DNA of 16,301 nucleotides from Acidobacteriaceae bacterium (GCA_030040115.1 JASHUH010000438.1:1-16301); one strand, 5' to 3'; shown: positions 1 through 7,916, counted from the stretch's first letter. Program-made: numbers and translations. The notes: generated by a model not told the origin, from the letters alone.

Positions 1-411
1 GTACTTGCTGGCGCACTTGGCCTGCAGCATGGTGGCGTGAAACACTCCGTCGCGCCCGTAGGTGCCCTCAGCCAGAGCCTGCGCGTCATCCTTGAATGTG
101 TCCGGAGGCGGCTCAGAGCCTTTGTACACCACCGTCAGAGTGCGGCCCTGGGCGGCTTTGGGCGAGTGGCTCTCAAACTCGTCGAGCACAAACGTGACGT
201 GGGGCCCATCCTGTTGGATGGAGCCGGGCTTGACGAACCCGTCGACGCGCAATTGTGACTGATAGGCTTTGTTGCCCATCCGTCCCAGCTCTGCGATGGT
301 GACGTAATAACTTTTGTTCGCTCCATAGCCGGTGTATGCGAGCCAGACGATCGTGCCGATGATCACGGCGCACGCGATCCCGATGCGGAGGGTATTCGCG
401 GAGGGTTTCAT
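1..411 (-). CDS. ccmE: Cytochrome c maturation haem chaperone CcmE, Cys (CxxxY) type, 3' end outside window
   Basis: CcmE is a membrane-anchored chaperone that receives haem from CcmC/CcmD and passes it to the cytochrome c ligation complex outside the cytoplasmic membrane. The visible 137 residues start with a short cytoplasmic end and one membrane helix (about residues 9-27). A small beta-barrel domain follows, with family features such as VTFVLDEF (72-79) and VVYKGSEPPPDTF (94-106). The typical GVFHA (122-126) then leads into KCASKY. In E. coli this end segment holds the haem-binding His of HxxxY; here the pattern is CxxxY, Cys133 and Tyr137. The frame is open to the window edge, so the C-terminal tail is unseen. 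The ATG at 411 was chosen because the membrane helix follows directly and a promoter lies just upstream; the ribosome site (GTGGGA) is weak. The rest of the ccm genes probably lie to the left. Confidence 0.88.
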   Translation of the reverse strand, partial: MKPSANTLRIGIACAVIIGTIVWLAYTGYGANKSYYVTIAELGRMGNKAYQSQLRVDGFVKPGSIQQDGPHVTFVLDEFESHSPKAAQGRTLTVVYKGSEPPPDTFKDDAQALAEGTYGRDGVFHATMLQAKCASKY

Positions 412-432
412 ATCCACATTGTCCCACGTTTA

Positions 433-461
433 ACCATACGAGCCAAAATGGCCGCGGTCAA
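433..461 (-). promoter_or_regulatory. Candidate sigma70-type promoter of ccmE
   Basis: On the minus strand TTGACC (456-461) and TATGGT (433-438) are separated by exactly 17 bases. The expected transcription start is about 425, giving a leader of only about 15 bases before the ccmE ATG at 411. Confidence 0.6.
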
Positions 462-859
462 CCGTTGCCGGGGAGTGGGTCAAAAGATAAGTCTCTTGAC
501 CGATTACCCGCTGATGTAAGCGAATTTCGGGCGGAAAGCAGGAGAGTTTTGGGGAGGGACTGAAAGCCTGAAGCAGGGCGGCTCTTGCTTCACACCAGCA
601 GAGTCGGGAACTGCTTGAGCCGGGCTGCGTCGACGCGTCAGCTTACGGCAGGTTTGGCTGCCTCTTTTCCGCGCGCCAGGGTTGGGAGGCTATTGTGACC
701 GCGACGGCGACCGCGGAAGCAGAAACCAGAGCGGTGGGTATGCTGCGCACGGGAAACTTTGGGTGAGAGCGTGGGATGAACGCTCGGTGGTAGCGGACGG
801 ACAACAACCACCACCAAGGTAACGAGTCTTCCATTCAAAAGTAACAGCATTTGGTAATC

Positions 860-887
860 ACTATAGCGCATCGCCGAAATTCGTCAA
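860..887 (-). promoter_or_regulatory. Near-consensus sigma70-type promoter of unknown target
   Basis: On the minus strand TTGACG (882-887) and TATAGT (860-865) are 16 bases apart, each matching five of six consensus bases. Transcription would start near 853 and run left, away from the M28 gene end and toward ccmE, across about 440 bases without a convincing reading frame. It could drive a long ccmE leader or an unannotated small RNA. Confidence 0.5.
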
Positions 888-920
888 GCAGAAAATTTCA
901 AGAGGCTGCGCCGACGTCTT

Positions 921-3050
921 TCAAGGAGCGGATTGCAAGGTGTGGGAAGCGTGGTCGATGGCTTGGGTGAGGACGGTCAACTGCTGGCTGGCGCGGACCG
1001 CATCATGGGCGTCGATGGCCTCGTTCACGCCGGGAATAACGACGGCGGCGTAGCCGGTGTACTCGCCGGGCGCATAGATCGTGTGCCGGTACCAGGGCCG
1101 GTTGGGCAGGCCCGCCGGGTTGATGAAGTCGGCTTCGGTTTGGCGAAGCGCGGCATTGAGCGCGCTGGGGTCGGAGGGAGGGTTTTCTTCAAGCTGGTAG
1201 GCGTGCTGTGCGGCGGCAACTAGCTCGCTGGAGGCAGCCTCCGCCGGGGCGAAGTCAAGCGAGGTCAGACCCTTATCCTTCGCCTTCTTTTGCGCGGCGT
1301 CGATGTAAGAAGAGATTTCCTGGGCATAGGCGACATAGTCATAGGGCAGCACGTCGGCATCGGCCATGCGCACGGCTTCGAGGCCCAATACGCGAGCCAT
1401 TTGCTGCAAGTAGAGGAAGTTGGGGTCGGCGTTGTGTTTGAACCAGGCGAAGTCGTCGAAAGCGGAGTGGTAAACGCCGTAAGGGCCCTCGGAGCCGATG
1501 TCGGTGGAGGGCACGCCGATGTGCTGGAGGAAGGGCGTGTAGTCAGAACCAGAGCCGAGATCGCCCACATGCACATCGCCAGCTTCAGGGGGAGCATTGG
1601 AGCCGCGGTGCTCATCCGCCGGAGGGTGGCTGACCTTCCACTGCTCATAGACCGTTCCGCCCAACGGGCTGGGGATGGATTGGGTCACCTGGCGGAGGAA
1701 GGTCTTGAGCGAGGGCACGGCCGAGGCGGTAAAGTCAGGGCCGGAGACGCCGACGTCGATATTGAAGTAGGCGACGGCGTGCTGGAGGGCTTGAGCGTTC
1801 TGCTCGACCCACTCGGTTGAGCCGATGAGACCTTCCTCTTCGGCGTCCCAACTGGAAAAGACGAGGGTGCGTTTGGGCCGCCAACCGTTGTGAAGCAAAG
1901 CGCCAACGCCGTGCACGGCTTCGAGCAGGGCGGCGGTTCCGCTGGAGGGATCGACTGCGCCGTAGGCCCAGGCGTCGCGGTGATTGCCGACGATGACCCA
2001 GGCGTCGGGGTCTTGCGAGCCTTGGATGGTTCCGATCACGTCCCAGATGATGCGGCGCTGGTAATCCTGATCGGAGACCAGATGGACGGTGACGCCGCCG
2101 GGACCGATGTGATAGCGGAAGGGCAGCGCGCCCTGCCAGCCCTCGGGCGCCCCGGGGCCTTTAAGCGCCTGAAGGATGGGCGCGGCGTCGTGATAGCTCA
2201 AGGGGATGGAGACGATGTGGGGCTGGTTGCCGTCGGGCGGGGTGCGCGCCGAGTCGGGCAAGTCCGGCGCGGAAGCTATGCCGGGGGTTTCGGGATCGCC
2301 CGGATATTTGAAGAGATATTGGACCGAGCCGCGCTGCACGCCTGTGTCGGGCCGCCAGGGGCCGATGGGCCAGGGGTCGCCCTTAAAATAGCCATCGTCC
2401 TGGGGATCGGAGTAGATGAGCACGCCGACCGCGCCGCGCTGTTCGGCGAGGTACACTTTGACGCCGCGGAAGTTGGCGCCGTACCGGCAGATCACGATTT
2501 TGCCGTGGAGGTCGATGTGCTTGGCCGCCAATTCATCGAAGTCCTGCAGCCGGCCGTAGTTGGCGTAGACCACTTCGCCGGTGACGTCACCCGAGGCTGA
2601 GGAACCGTTGAAGGGCATGACGACGCGGGGATTGTCGCCTGCCGGGTCGCCGGCCAGATGCTCGGGAGTAGGACCCGTCATGAGCAGATGGCCGGCCGTA
2701 TCGAACGCCTGGACGCGGACCACCTTGGGCCAGTTCATGAGAACCCGGTACGGGACGATCGAGGTATCGAGGCCGGCGGCGCGGAATTTCGCGGCGACAT
2801 ATTCGGCGGTTTTATGGTCCTCGGGGGTTGCGGCGAGGTGGGGCTGGGCGGTGAGGGTTTTGAGCTCCTGGCCGGCAAATTTGGCGCTGGGCACGGCGAG
2901 AAAATGGTCTTCGATCTCGGATTCGGCGGCAAAGTTGGCGTAGCCGAAGACCTGAGATGTTGCGGTGATTTGCGCCGGCAGGTTCTGCTGTGCGCAAGGC
3001 AAAACGAGGGTGAAAAAGAAAAGCAAGGCAAGCGGCTTGCGGACGATCAT
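921..3050 (-). CDS. Secreted M28-family zinc metallopeptidase, glutamate carboxypeptidase II-like
   Basis: A 709-residue protein with the full GCPII/PSMA layout: signal peptide (about 1-26), PA domain inserted around 150-300, M28 catalytic core and a C-terminal dimerisation-type helical domain. It likely trims amino acids from exported peptides. The two-zinc site is intact: His357, Asp367 (bridging), Glu405, Asp432 and His528, with Glu404 as general base. FRG (194-196) matches the Arg210 region of human GCPII, and Tyr527 and Tyr667 match Tyr552 and Tyr700. Counterparts of Asn519, Arg534, Arg536 and Lys699 are not Asn/Arg/Lys here, so strict glutamate-directed specificity is doubtful. Cys19 follows Pro, so it is not a proper lipobox. 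GAGGGA lies about seven bases before the ATG. It follows the repeat-protein gene by 130 bases on the same strand and may be cotranscribed. Confidence 0.9.
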   Translation of the reverse strand: MIVRKPLALLFFFTLVLPCAQQNLPAQITATSQVFGYANFAAESEIEDHFLAVPSAKFAGQELKTLTAQPHLAATPEDHKTAEYVAAKFRAAGLDTSIVPYRVLMNWPKVVRVQAFDTAGHLLMTGPTPEHLAGDPAGDNPRVVMPFNGSSASGDVTGEVVYANYGRLQDFDELAAKHIDLHGKIVICRYGANFRGVKVYLAEQRGAVGVLIYSDPQDDGYFKGDPWPIGPWRPDTGVQRGSVQYLFKYPGDPETPGIASAPDLPDSARTPPDGNQPHIVSIPLSYHDAAPILQALKGPGAPEGWQGALPFRYHIGPGGVTVHLVSDQDYQRRIIWDVIGTIQGSQDPDAWVIVGNHRDAWAYGAVDPSSGTAALLEAVHGVGALLHNGWRPKRTLVFSSWDAEEEGLIGSTEWVEQNAQALQHAVAYFNIDVGVSGPDFTASAVPSLKTFLRQVTQSIPSPLGGTVYEQWKVSHPPADEHRGSNAPPEAGDVHVGDLGSGSDYTPFLQHIGVPSTDIGSEGPYGVYHSAFDDFAWFKHNADPNFLYLQQMARVLGLEAVRMADADVLPYDYVAYAQEISSYIDAAQKKAKDKGLTSLDFAPAEAASSELVAAAQHAYQLEENPPSDPSALNAALRQTEADFINPAGLPNRPWYRHTIYAPGEYTGYAAVVIPGVNEAIDAHDAVRASQQLTVLTQAIDHASHTLQSAP

Positions 3051-3180
3051 AGGCGATTCCCTCGGGTAGATGCGCCTTGAAGGTCTGGAAGCAAGACGGG
3101 AGACGCACCGACGCGGAGACTTGAAGGTTCAGGTTACACTACGGGCCACAACGCTGCAGTAAGGAGCTCAAGAGAAGGAG

Positions 3181-4677
3181 TTATTCGACGCCCCCCTCGC
3201 CGAACGAGCCGGTGGTGGAGAAAATCTGGGTGGCGCTGCCGCGGAGCACGCGATAGAGAGCAAACTGGCGCTGGGTTTGGCCGCGCAGCTCGAAGAGCAG
3301 CTCGCCACGGTTGTCGGCCAGAGCGTCAACAGGGTCGATGAGCCGCATGCGCGGGGTCTCGTCGAGATGAGCCGCATCGGTGATGTTCTTGAACAGAACG
3401 GTGACGCCGCCATAGAGGTCAGGCTGAGCGATCAGGGTGATGAATTTCTCGTCGGCGCCTGTGCCCGCAGTGTGGGCCTCAAGCACCATGGTGGCGCCGG
3501 AGCCGTATTCCAGCTCGAAGACGCGGAATTGCTCCACCAGGAGCGGCGGGGGTGGGGGCGGGGGTGGGGCGGCTTTTTTGGTATGCGTGGAGGTGGCGTG
3601 TTTGGTTTTCGGCGCAGGAGGCGGCGGTGGCGGTTCGATTCCCAAATCTTTGCGGGCAATTTCCTCGAGGTCTGCCTGCATCTTTTTTTCGTCGTCGGGA
3701 TTGGCCCAGGAGAAGCTCCACGGGTGGTCAGGCAGATTGCGCGCGTCGGAGACGGCAACCTGCTGGCTCATATCCACCGGCATGCCCATGAGCTTGGGGG
3801 TGACGTCGGCGTCGAAGATGGACACCTGGCCGCGCATGAGGCGGGGACGGTTGGGGTCGATGTTGGCGAGCGGGGTGACGTACGACTGTTCGTCGTCCTG
3901 GTTTTTCTTGTGCAACTTGGGCTGATCAGGGCTGTTCGACGATCCGTTGTTGTTCGCGGTGTTGTCCGGCGCCCGTTGCAGCGTGGGCCGGTCGGGGTCG
4001 GGAGGCGGAGCGTTGCCCGAGTCGCCCGAGTTGCCGGAGTCAGCGCCGCTGGTGTCGGTACGATGAAGGGTAGGCCGGTTCGGGTCGGGTGGAGGCCCCT
4101 GCGCCTGGTTGTTTCCCGAGTCCTCAGAACCCTGCCGCCGGTGCAGGATGGGCTTGTCGCTATCCGCGTCATCCTGATCGTTTTTCCAGGCGGCGGCTCT
4201 GCGTTTGGCCGCTTTCGCCAGTTGCTCGGGAGTGGGGCGTGCGACCAGCGCTTTCCACTGTCCATGCCCGACCCACAGGCCTTGCTCCTGGGCCGCGCCC
4301 GCGATATCAAACAAACCTACGGTTTTTCCGTTCTGCTTGATCTTGTATTCCGTCTCGGGATCGAGCGCAAGCGGCTGAGGACGGGCCAGATAGATGCCGC
4401 CGTCCTGCAGTTGCTGGCCGTCGTAAACGCAGATGGGCACCAGGCGGCTGGCTTTGGGATGGGATTCGTCGCCGGTCCACTCGAGAACGGCCACGGCGCG
4501 GAGTTCCGGGGCGTTTTTGGTTTCGGTGGAGACTTTGCCGGGATATTGCGCGGCGAGCGGCAGCGCGGCAAGGGCGACAAGGGCCGCCCCGAGGAGAATC
4601 GGGAGCGCGGAAAAAGGAGCCCTGGCGCGCGATGACAGCCGCCACGTACTTCGTAAATAATTGATGCCGATGGCCAT
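3181..4677 (-). CDS. Secreted proline-rich protein with DPxRPxLxR repeats, function unknown
   Basis: I do not recognise a named family for this 498-residue protein. A long basic start is followed by a hydrophobic signal segment (about 23-43, possible cleavage after LAA). Residues 50-150 look like a small folded domain. Five imperfect copies of a nine-residue motif follow at 172-180, 198-206, 227-235, 249-257 and 274-282 (for example DPNRPTLHR and DPDRPTLQR), joined by Asn/Asp/Ser/Gly-rich linkers at 22-29 residue spacing. A second region (285-345) leads to runs of six (349-354) and eight (371-378) prolines, then a C-terminal domain of about 115 residues. The layout suggests an extended exported protein, perhaps surface- or wall-associated; that is inference. 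The ATG at 4677 has GGAGGG five bases upstream. It is divergent from the peroxiredoxin gene with only 35 bases between them. Confidence 0.75.
   Translation of the reverse strand: MAIGINYLRSTWRLSSRARAPFSALPILLGAALVALAALPLAAQYPGKVSTETKNAPELRAVAVLEWTGDESHPKASRLVPICVYDGQQLQDGGIYLARPQPLALDPETEYKIKQNGKTVGLFDIAGAAQEQGLWVGHGQWKALVARPTPEQLAKAAKRRAAAWKNDQDDADSDKPILHRRQGSEDSGNNQAQGPPPDPNRPTLHRTDTSGADSGNSGDSGNAPPPDPDRPTLQRAPDNTANNNGSSNSPDQPKLHKKNQDDEQSYVTPLANIDPNRPRLMRGQVSIFDADVTPKLMGMPVDMSQQVAVSDARNLPDHPWSFSWANPDDEKKMQADLEEIARKDLGIEPPPPPPAPKTKHATSTHTKKAAPPPPPPPPLLVEQFRVFELEYGSGATMVLEAHTAGTGADEKFITLIAQPDLYGGVTVLFKNITDAAHLDETPRMRLIDPVDALADNRGELLFELRGQTQRQFALYRVLRGSATQIFSTTGSFGEGGVE
3548..3569 (+). other. 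G-quadruplex-forming motif
   Basis: The plus strand has four G-runs of 5, 5, 5 and 4 separated by single bases (T, C, T), the pattern expected for a very stable parallel quadruplex. It is the template strand of the repeat-protein gene and encodes its eight consecutive prolines (residues 371-378). Confidence 0.6.
4632..4661 (+). promoter_or_regulatory. Candidate promoter of the peroxiredoxin gene
   Basis: ATGACA (4632-4637) and AATAAT (4656-4661) are 18 bases apart, each five of six to consensus. The site lies inside the first codons of the divergent repeat-protein gene, as the 35-base gap forces. It would start transcription near 4668. Confidence 0.4.
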
Positions 4678-4712
4678 TCAGGCCCTCCAATGCAGCAGAG
4701 AGGACATTTTTC

Positions 4713-5186
4713 ATGGAAACCAACGAGAAAGTCGCCGATTTCACGCTCCAGACCGATGAGGATAAGCCGGCCAGCCTCTCCGATTATGCCGGAAAACCGG
4801 TGGTCCTGTTCTTTTATCCGCGGGCCGACACGCCGGGCTGCACCATTGAAGCGTGCGGCTTCCGGGATGCGTTTAAGAAGCTCCAGGCCGCCGGCGCCAT
4901 GGTGCTGGGCATCTCGCGCGACACCCCCAAGGACCAGGCTAAATTCCGAGCCAAATACAATCTGCCCTACACACTCCTCGCTGATGTAGACGAGAAAGTT
5001 TCGAATCAGTTTGGCGTTTTGAAGGAAAAGAACATGTATGGGAAGAAAGTGTGGGGGATTGAACGGACCACCTTCCTGATCGGCCCGGACCGGACGCTGA
5101 TCCACATCTTTCCCAAGGTGAAGCCGGAGGGGCACGCGGAGGAGGTGCTGGGGCTGATCAAGGAATGGAACAAAGAGCACAAGTAG
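4713..5186 (+). CDS. bcp: Thiol peroxidase, PrxQ/Bcp-type peroxiredoxin
   Basis: A 157-residue cytoplasmic peroxiredoxin that reduces hydrogen peroxide and organic hydroperoxides using thioredoxin-type reductants. The active-site block FYPRADTPGCT is at 34-44. Cys43 is the peroxidatic residue and Cys48, five residues later, matches the resolving Cys of the atypical two-Cys Bcp/PrxQ class. The conserved Arg lies in IERTTFLIG (about 114-122). Length is normal for the family. The ATG at 4713 has AGAGAGGA about eight bases upstream, which favours it over an out-of-frame ATG at 4690. It begins a plus-strand run continued by the DNA glycosylase (209 bases later) and the cytochrome. Whether these are one transcript is unclear. 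Confidence 0.93.
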   Translation: METNEKVADFTLQTDEDKPASLSDYAGKPVVLFFYPRADTPGCTIEACGFRDAFKKLQAAGAMVLGISRDTPKDQAKFRAKYNLPYTLLADVDEKVSNQFGVLKEKNMYGKKVWGIERTTFLIGPDRTLIHIFPKVKPEGHAEEVLGLIKEWNKEHK

Positions 5187-5395
5187 CGCCGGAGTCTCGG
5201 GACGGCTGGAGCGGGGGTGTCATCGCGCCCCGCGGCCGTGACAAATTGAGATTCGTCCTATTGAGGTTCGCGGTTTCCCGCTCTTGGCGCAAAGATGAAG
5301 GAGTGCGAAGGATGGGGCGCTTTCGCTCTGTGCCGGGCGGGAAACCTCCGCACAACACGGATCAGGCTTGATTCGGCGAGAATGGAAGCATCTCG

Positions 5396-6097
5396 TTGCA
5401 AACCATGGCTGCGGAACGATCCACCCCCAAACCGAGTCGTCTGCCGGGCAGGCTGTTGTCGCGGGCATTCTTTGAGCATCCGCCGGAGCAGGTGGCGCCG
5501 CGGCTGCTGGGGAAGTTGCTGGTGCGCCGCACGCGGGCGGGCGTCATGGCGGGCCGCATTGTGGAGGTAGAAGCCTATCTGGGCCCGCACAATGACCAAC
5601 CCGACCCGGCGGCGCATTCCCATTGCGGACGGACGCCGCGAAATTCCGTTCTGTTTGGCCCTGCGGGGCATGCATACGTTTACTTCATCTATGGCCTCTA
5701 TTACTGCATGAATATCACCTGCGAGAAGGAGGGACGCGCGGGGTGCGTGCTGCTGCGGGCGCTGGAGCCGGTGGCGGGGATGGACCGGATGGCGCGGAAC
5801 CGGGGACTGGCGCCGGGCGCGGCTGCCCGCGCACTGGCCTGCGGACCGAGCCGGTTGTGCCAGGCGCTGGAGATCACACGGCCGGCGCACAATGGACTCG
5901 ATTTGCTCGACGACGCCTCGCCGCTGCAGGTGCGGGACGATGGGTTTCGCGTTCAGGAGGCGCTGGTGACGCCGCGCATCGGCATTCGGCACGCCGCCGA
6001 GCGGCTACTGCGCTTTGCCGTGCCGGATTGCCGCTGCGTTTCCGGGCCGAAGCCGGGCGCGAAGGGATTTGCCGGGGCGCGCGCACCGGTTGGGTAG
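5396..6097 (+). CDS. 3-methyladenine DNA glycosylase, AAG/MPG family
   Basis: A 233-residue monofunctional glycosylase that excises alkylated and deaminated purines at the start of base excision repair. Residues VEVEAYLGP (56-64) hold the catalytic Glu59, matching Glu125 of human AAG, and Tyr61. His74 in AAHS and the block AYVYFIYGLYYCMNIT (93-108) match the base-flipping pocket; Tyr99 matches the intercalating tyrosine. VLLRALEP (118-125) is also family-typical. The TTG at 5396 was chosen because GGAAG lies seven bases upstream. An in-frame ATG at 5405 would shorten the product by three residues with poor ribosome-site spacing. The gene ends 52 bases before the cytochrome gene on the same strand. 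Confidence 0.9.
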   Translation: MQTMAAERSTPKPSRLPGRLLSRAFFEHPPEQVAPRLLGKLLVRRTRAGVMAGRIVEVEAYLGPHNDQPDPAAHSHCGRTPRNSVLFGPAGHAYVYFIYGLYYCMNITCEKEGRAGCVLLRALEPVAGMDRMARNRGLAPGAAARALACGPSRLCQALEITRPAHNGLDLLDDASPLQVRDDGFRVQEALVTPRIGIRHAAERLLRFAVPDCRCVSGPKPGAKGFAGARAPVG

Positions 6098-6149
6098 AAT
6101 TCTGTTCAGCGGATAGAAATTATCTCGATAAAGCGAGGAAACCCTGCCT

Positions 6150-6662
6150 TTGAAGCTCACTTGCCTTGCTCCTTCAGCCGCCGGGGTTGCTTTTTTGACC
6201 GCGACGATGTTCGCCGCCACTGCCGTAGCTCAAGCGCCGCAAGCTCCGATGGAAGGAGAGCCTGGCGGCCCTCCGCACCACTACCCCATGCCGAAGAACC
6301 TGAAAGTGCTGCCCAAAAATACCAACGGCGAACAGATTCGCAAGATCATGCATGGCTGGGCGGGCGGCCTGGGCGTGCATTGCGACACGTGCCACCAGGA
6401 GGACCCGCACAACCTGGGGCCTGACGGCAAGCCGCGGCTCGATTTTCCCTCGGACGCCAAGCAGCAGAAATTGATCGCCCGGCGCATGTACAAGATGGTT
6501 CAGGGCATCAACACCGAATACATCAGCAAGCTCAAGACCAAGGAAGGCGACCCGGCGCAACATGTCACGTGCGGGACGTGCCATCGCGGCCATCTGGATC
6601 CGGAGCCGTACGTGATTCCGCCCGAGCACCGGCCGGGTGGCGCGCCGGCGCAGGGAAATTAG
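6150..6662 (+). CDS. Exported dihaem c-type cytochrome, reaction-centre cytochrome c subunit-like
   Basis: A 170-residue periplasmic electron carrier. A signal peptide (about 1-29, cleavage after AQA) is followed by a Pro-rich stretch and two haem sites, CDTCH (78-82) and CGTCH (141-145). Before the first is IMHGWAGGLGV with Met67; before the second is RMYKMVQGIN with Met113 and Met116. This Met-helix-CxxCH unit is typical of the photosynthetic reaction-centre cytochrome subunit family, which also occurs in non-phototrophs. The Met residues are likely axial ligands (inference). The start is a TTG at 6150 with AGGA about ten bases upstream; the next in-frame ATG (residue 20) would destroy the signal peptide. 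It would need the Ccm system, to which ccmE at the left edge belongs. Its redox partner is unknown. Confidence 0.85.
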   Translation: MKLTCLAPSAAGVAFLTATMFAATAVAQAPQAPMEGEPGGPPHHYPMPKNLKVLPKNTNGEQIRKIMHGWAGGLGVHCDTCHQEDPHNLGPDGKPRLDFPSDAKQQKLIARRMYKMVQGINTEYISKLKTKEGDPAQHVTCGTCHRGHLDPEPYVIPPEHRPGGAPAQGN

Positions 6663-6718
6663 ACCGGCGAAAGCGGGAGTTTTCCAAAGCCCGAATGGCA
6701 GTCAGCTTGGATTGCGGC

Positions 6719-7876
6719 TTACCTTCTGACGCCTTCATCGTTGGCTATGGTTTGCAGCAAAGCGTAGGGAACGCGATATGCAGCCTCCGGCTTAGCTTGC
6801 GCGAGCATGTAGTGGACGGCGGCCGCAAGCTCCGCTGGAGTCACGTCTTCGACCACGCCGGCGTCGCCAATGCCGATGGGCAGCACAAACCGGCGGACGC
6901 CGCCGACGTTTTTCTTGTCTTTGCCGGTGGCGCGGACAACTTGGGCGGCGCGCACCTCAAGCGGGGGCAGCGGACCGTAGGCGTGAATGAGGCGCTCCAG
7001 CCGTTCCATCTGGCCGGCGGTGATGGCGCCGCGGCGGCGGGCGAGCGAAAGCGCGGCCACCATGCCCCAGCCCACGGCTTCGCCATGAAGCATCGCTTTA
7101 TAGCGCGTGGCTTGTTCGAGTGCGTGGCCCACCGTATGACCGAAATTGAGGATCATGCGCAGGCCGCTTTCGCGCTCGTCTTGGTTGACCACCCCGGCTT
7201 TCATGCGGATGGAAGCGGCGATGACGCGTTCGAGGGCCTGGGCGTCGCGAGCAAGCACGGCACCGGCGTGTTGCTCCATGTAACGCACCAGGGCGCGATC
7301 GCGAATGATGCCGGCTTTTATGCTTTCCATCAGGCCGGAGCGTAATTCGCGGTCGGGCAGGGTGCCCAGGACAGCGATGTCGGCGAAGACGGCGCGGGGA
7401 TGGTGGAAGGCGCCGACGAGATTTTTGCCTTCAGGCAGGTTCACGCCCACTTTGCCGCCGATGCTGGAATCGACCTGGGCAAGAAAGGTGGTGGGGACTT
7501 GCACGTAGGCGACGCCGCGCATGAAGACGGCGGCCACAAAGCCGCCCACGTCGCCCACGATGCCGCCGCCCAGACAAATGAGGAGGGAGCCGCGGTCGGC
7601 GCCGGCGCGCGCCATTTCGCGCGTAAGGCGCTCGACGCTGGCCATGGTCTTGTGGCGCTCGCCCGGGGGCAGAAAGAGGACCAGAGGAGGCTCGGGGAAG
7701 GAGCGAGAGAAAGTATCGGACCAAAGCGCCCAAATTTCCGGCGAAGTGAGGACGAAGACCCGGCGCGGCAGCGCTCCGATGGCCCGCTCGATGCGCGGGG
7801 CGAGAGTCTCGAGGAGGCCGCTGCCCGCAAAGATATCGTATTTCGCGGTGGTGGTGTCGACACGGATGGTTTGCAC
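6719..7876 (-). CDS. aroB: 3-dehydroquinate synthase
   Basis: AroB converts DAHP to 3-dehydroquinate, the second step of the shikimate pathway, in the cytoplasm with NAD and a divalent metal. The 385-residue sequence shows the nucleotide-binding block [21 protein letters not shown] (101-121), the substrate region [20 protein letters not shown] (127-146), and metal ligands Glu184 (LMESIKAG), His247 (NFGHTVGH) and His264 (LHGEAV). KDKKNVGG (319-326) is also typical. The start appears to be GTG at 7876, since the protein aligns from residue 1 and the nearby ATG at 7887 is out of frame; no strong ribosome site is visible. It is convergent with the cytochrome gene (56-base gap). No other aromatic pathway gene is in the window. 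Confidence 0.95.
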   Translation of the reverse strand: MQTIRVDTTTAKYDIFAGSGLLETLAPRIERAIGALPRRVFVLTSPEIWALWSDTFSRSFPEPPLVLFLPPGERHKTMASVERLTREMARAGADRGSLLICLGGGIVGDVGGFVAAVFMRGVAYVQVPTTFLAQVDSSIGGKVGVNLPEGKNLVGAFHHPRAVFADIAVLGTLPDRELRSGLMESIKAGIIRDRALVRYMEQHAGAVLARDAQALERVIAASIRMKAGVVNQDERESGLRMILNFGHTVGHALEQATRYKAMLHGEAVGWGMVAALSLARRRGAITAGQMERLERLIHAYGPLPPLEVRAAQVVRATGKDKKNVGGVRRFVLPIGIGDAGVVEDVTPAELAAAVHYMLAQAKPEAAYRVPYALLQTIANDEGVRR

Positions 7877-7901
7877 AGTGATTTCATGCTAAAACACCGG
7901 T

Positions 7902-7916
7902 TTGGCGGGTCGCCAA
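7902..7916 (-). other. Short perfect hairpin in the aroB leader
   Basis: TTGGCG and CGCCAA enclose a three-base loop, 25 bases upstream of the aroB start codon. There is no T-tract on either side, so it is not a standard terminator. It may influence aroB translation or be chance. Confidence 0.3.

Larger units (their letters stand above)
412..920. other. Non-coding stretch between ccmE and the M28 peptidase gene
   Basis: About 509 bases without a convincing gene. It contains the ccmE promoter (433-461) and a second minus-strand promoter (860-887) more than 400 bases upstream of ccmE. Short minus-strand frames of 63 and 77 codons (643-834 and 638-871) have no ribosome site and no recognisable domain. 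No tRNA or known structural RNA was recognised. GGTGGT and ACCACC near 785-820 could form a modest hairpin on the minus strand. Confidence 0.5.

Noticed and set aside
643..834. 63-codon minus-strand frame with three consecutive Trp codons, resembling an attenuator leader peptide
   Set aside because: No ribosome site, the Trp run comes from a simple GGT repeat, and the downstream gene (ccmE) has nothing to do with tryptophan.
3277..4635. 452-codon plus-strand frame over the repeat-protein gene
   Set aside because: The minus-strand frame has a ribosome site, a signal peptide and ordered repeats; the antisense product is Gly/Arg/Val-rich noise.
4317..5180. 287-codon minus-strand frame over the peroxiredoxin gene
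   Set aside because: Shadow of bcp and, at its end, an out-of-frame reading of the repeat-protein gene.
5200..5235. GCGGGG/CCCCGC stem after bcp as a terminator
   Set aside because: Six pairs with a loop of about 11 bases and no T-run; too weak to call.
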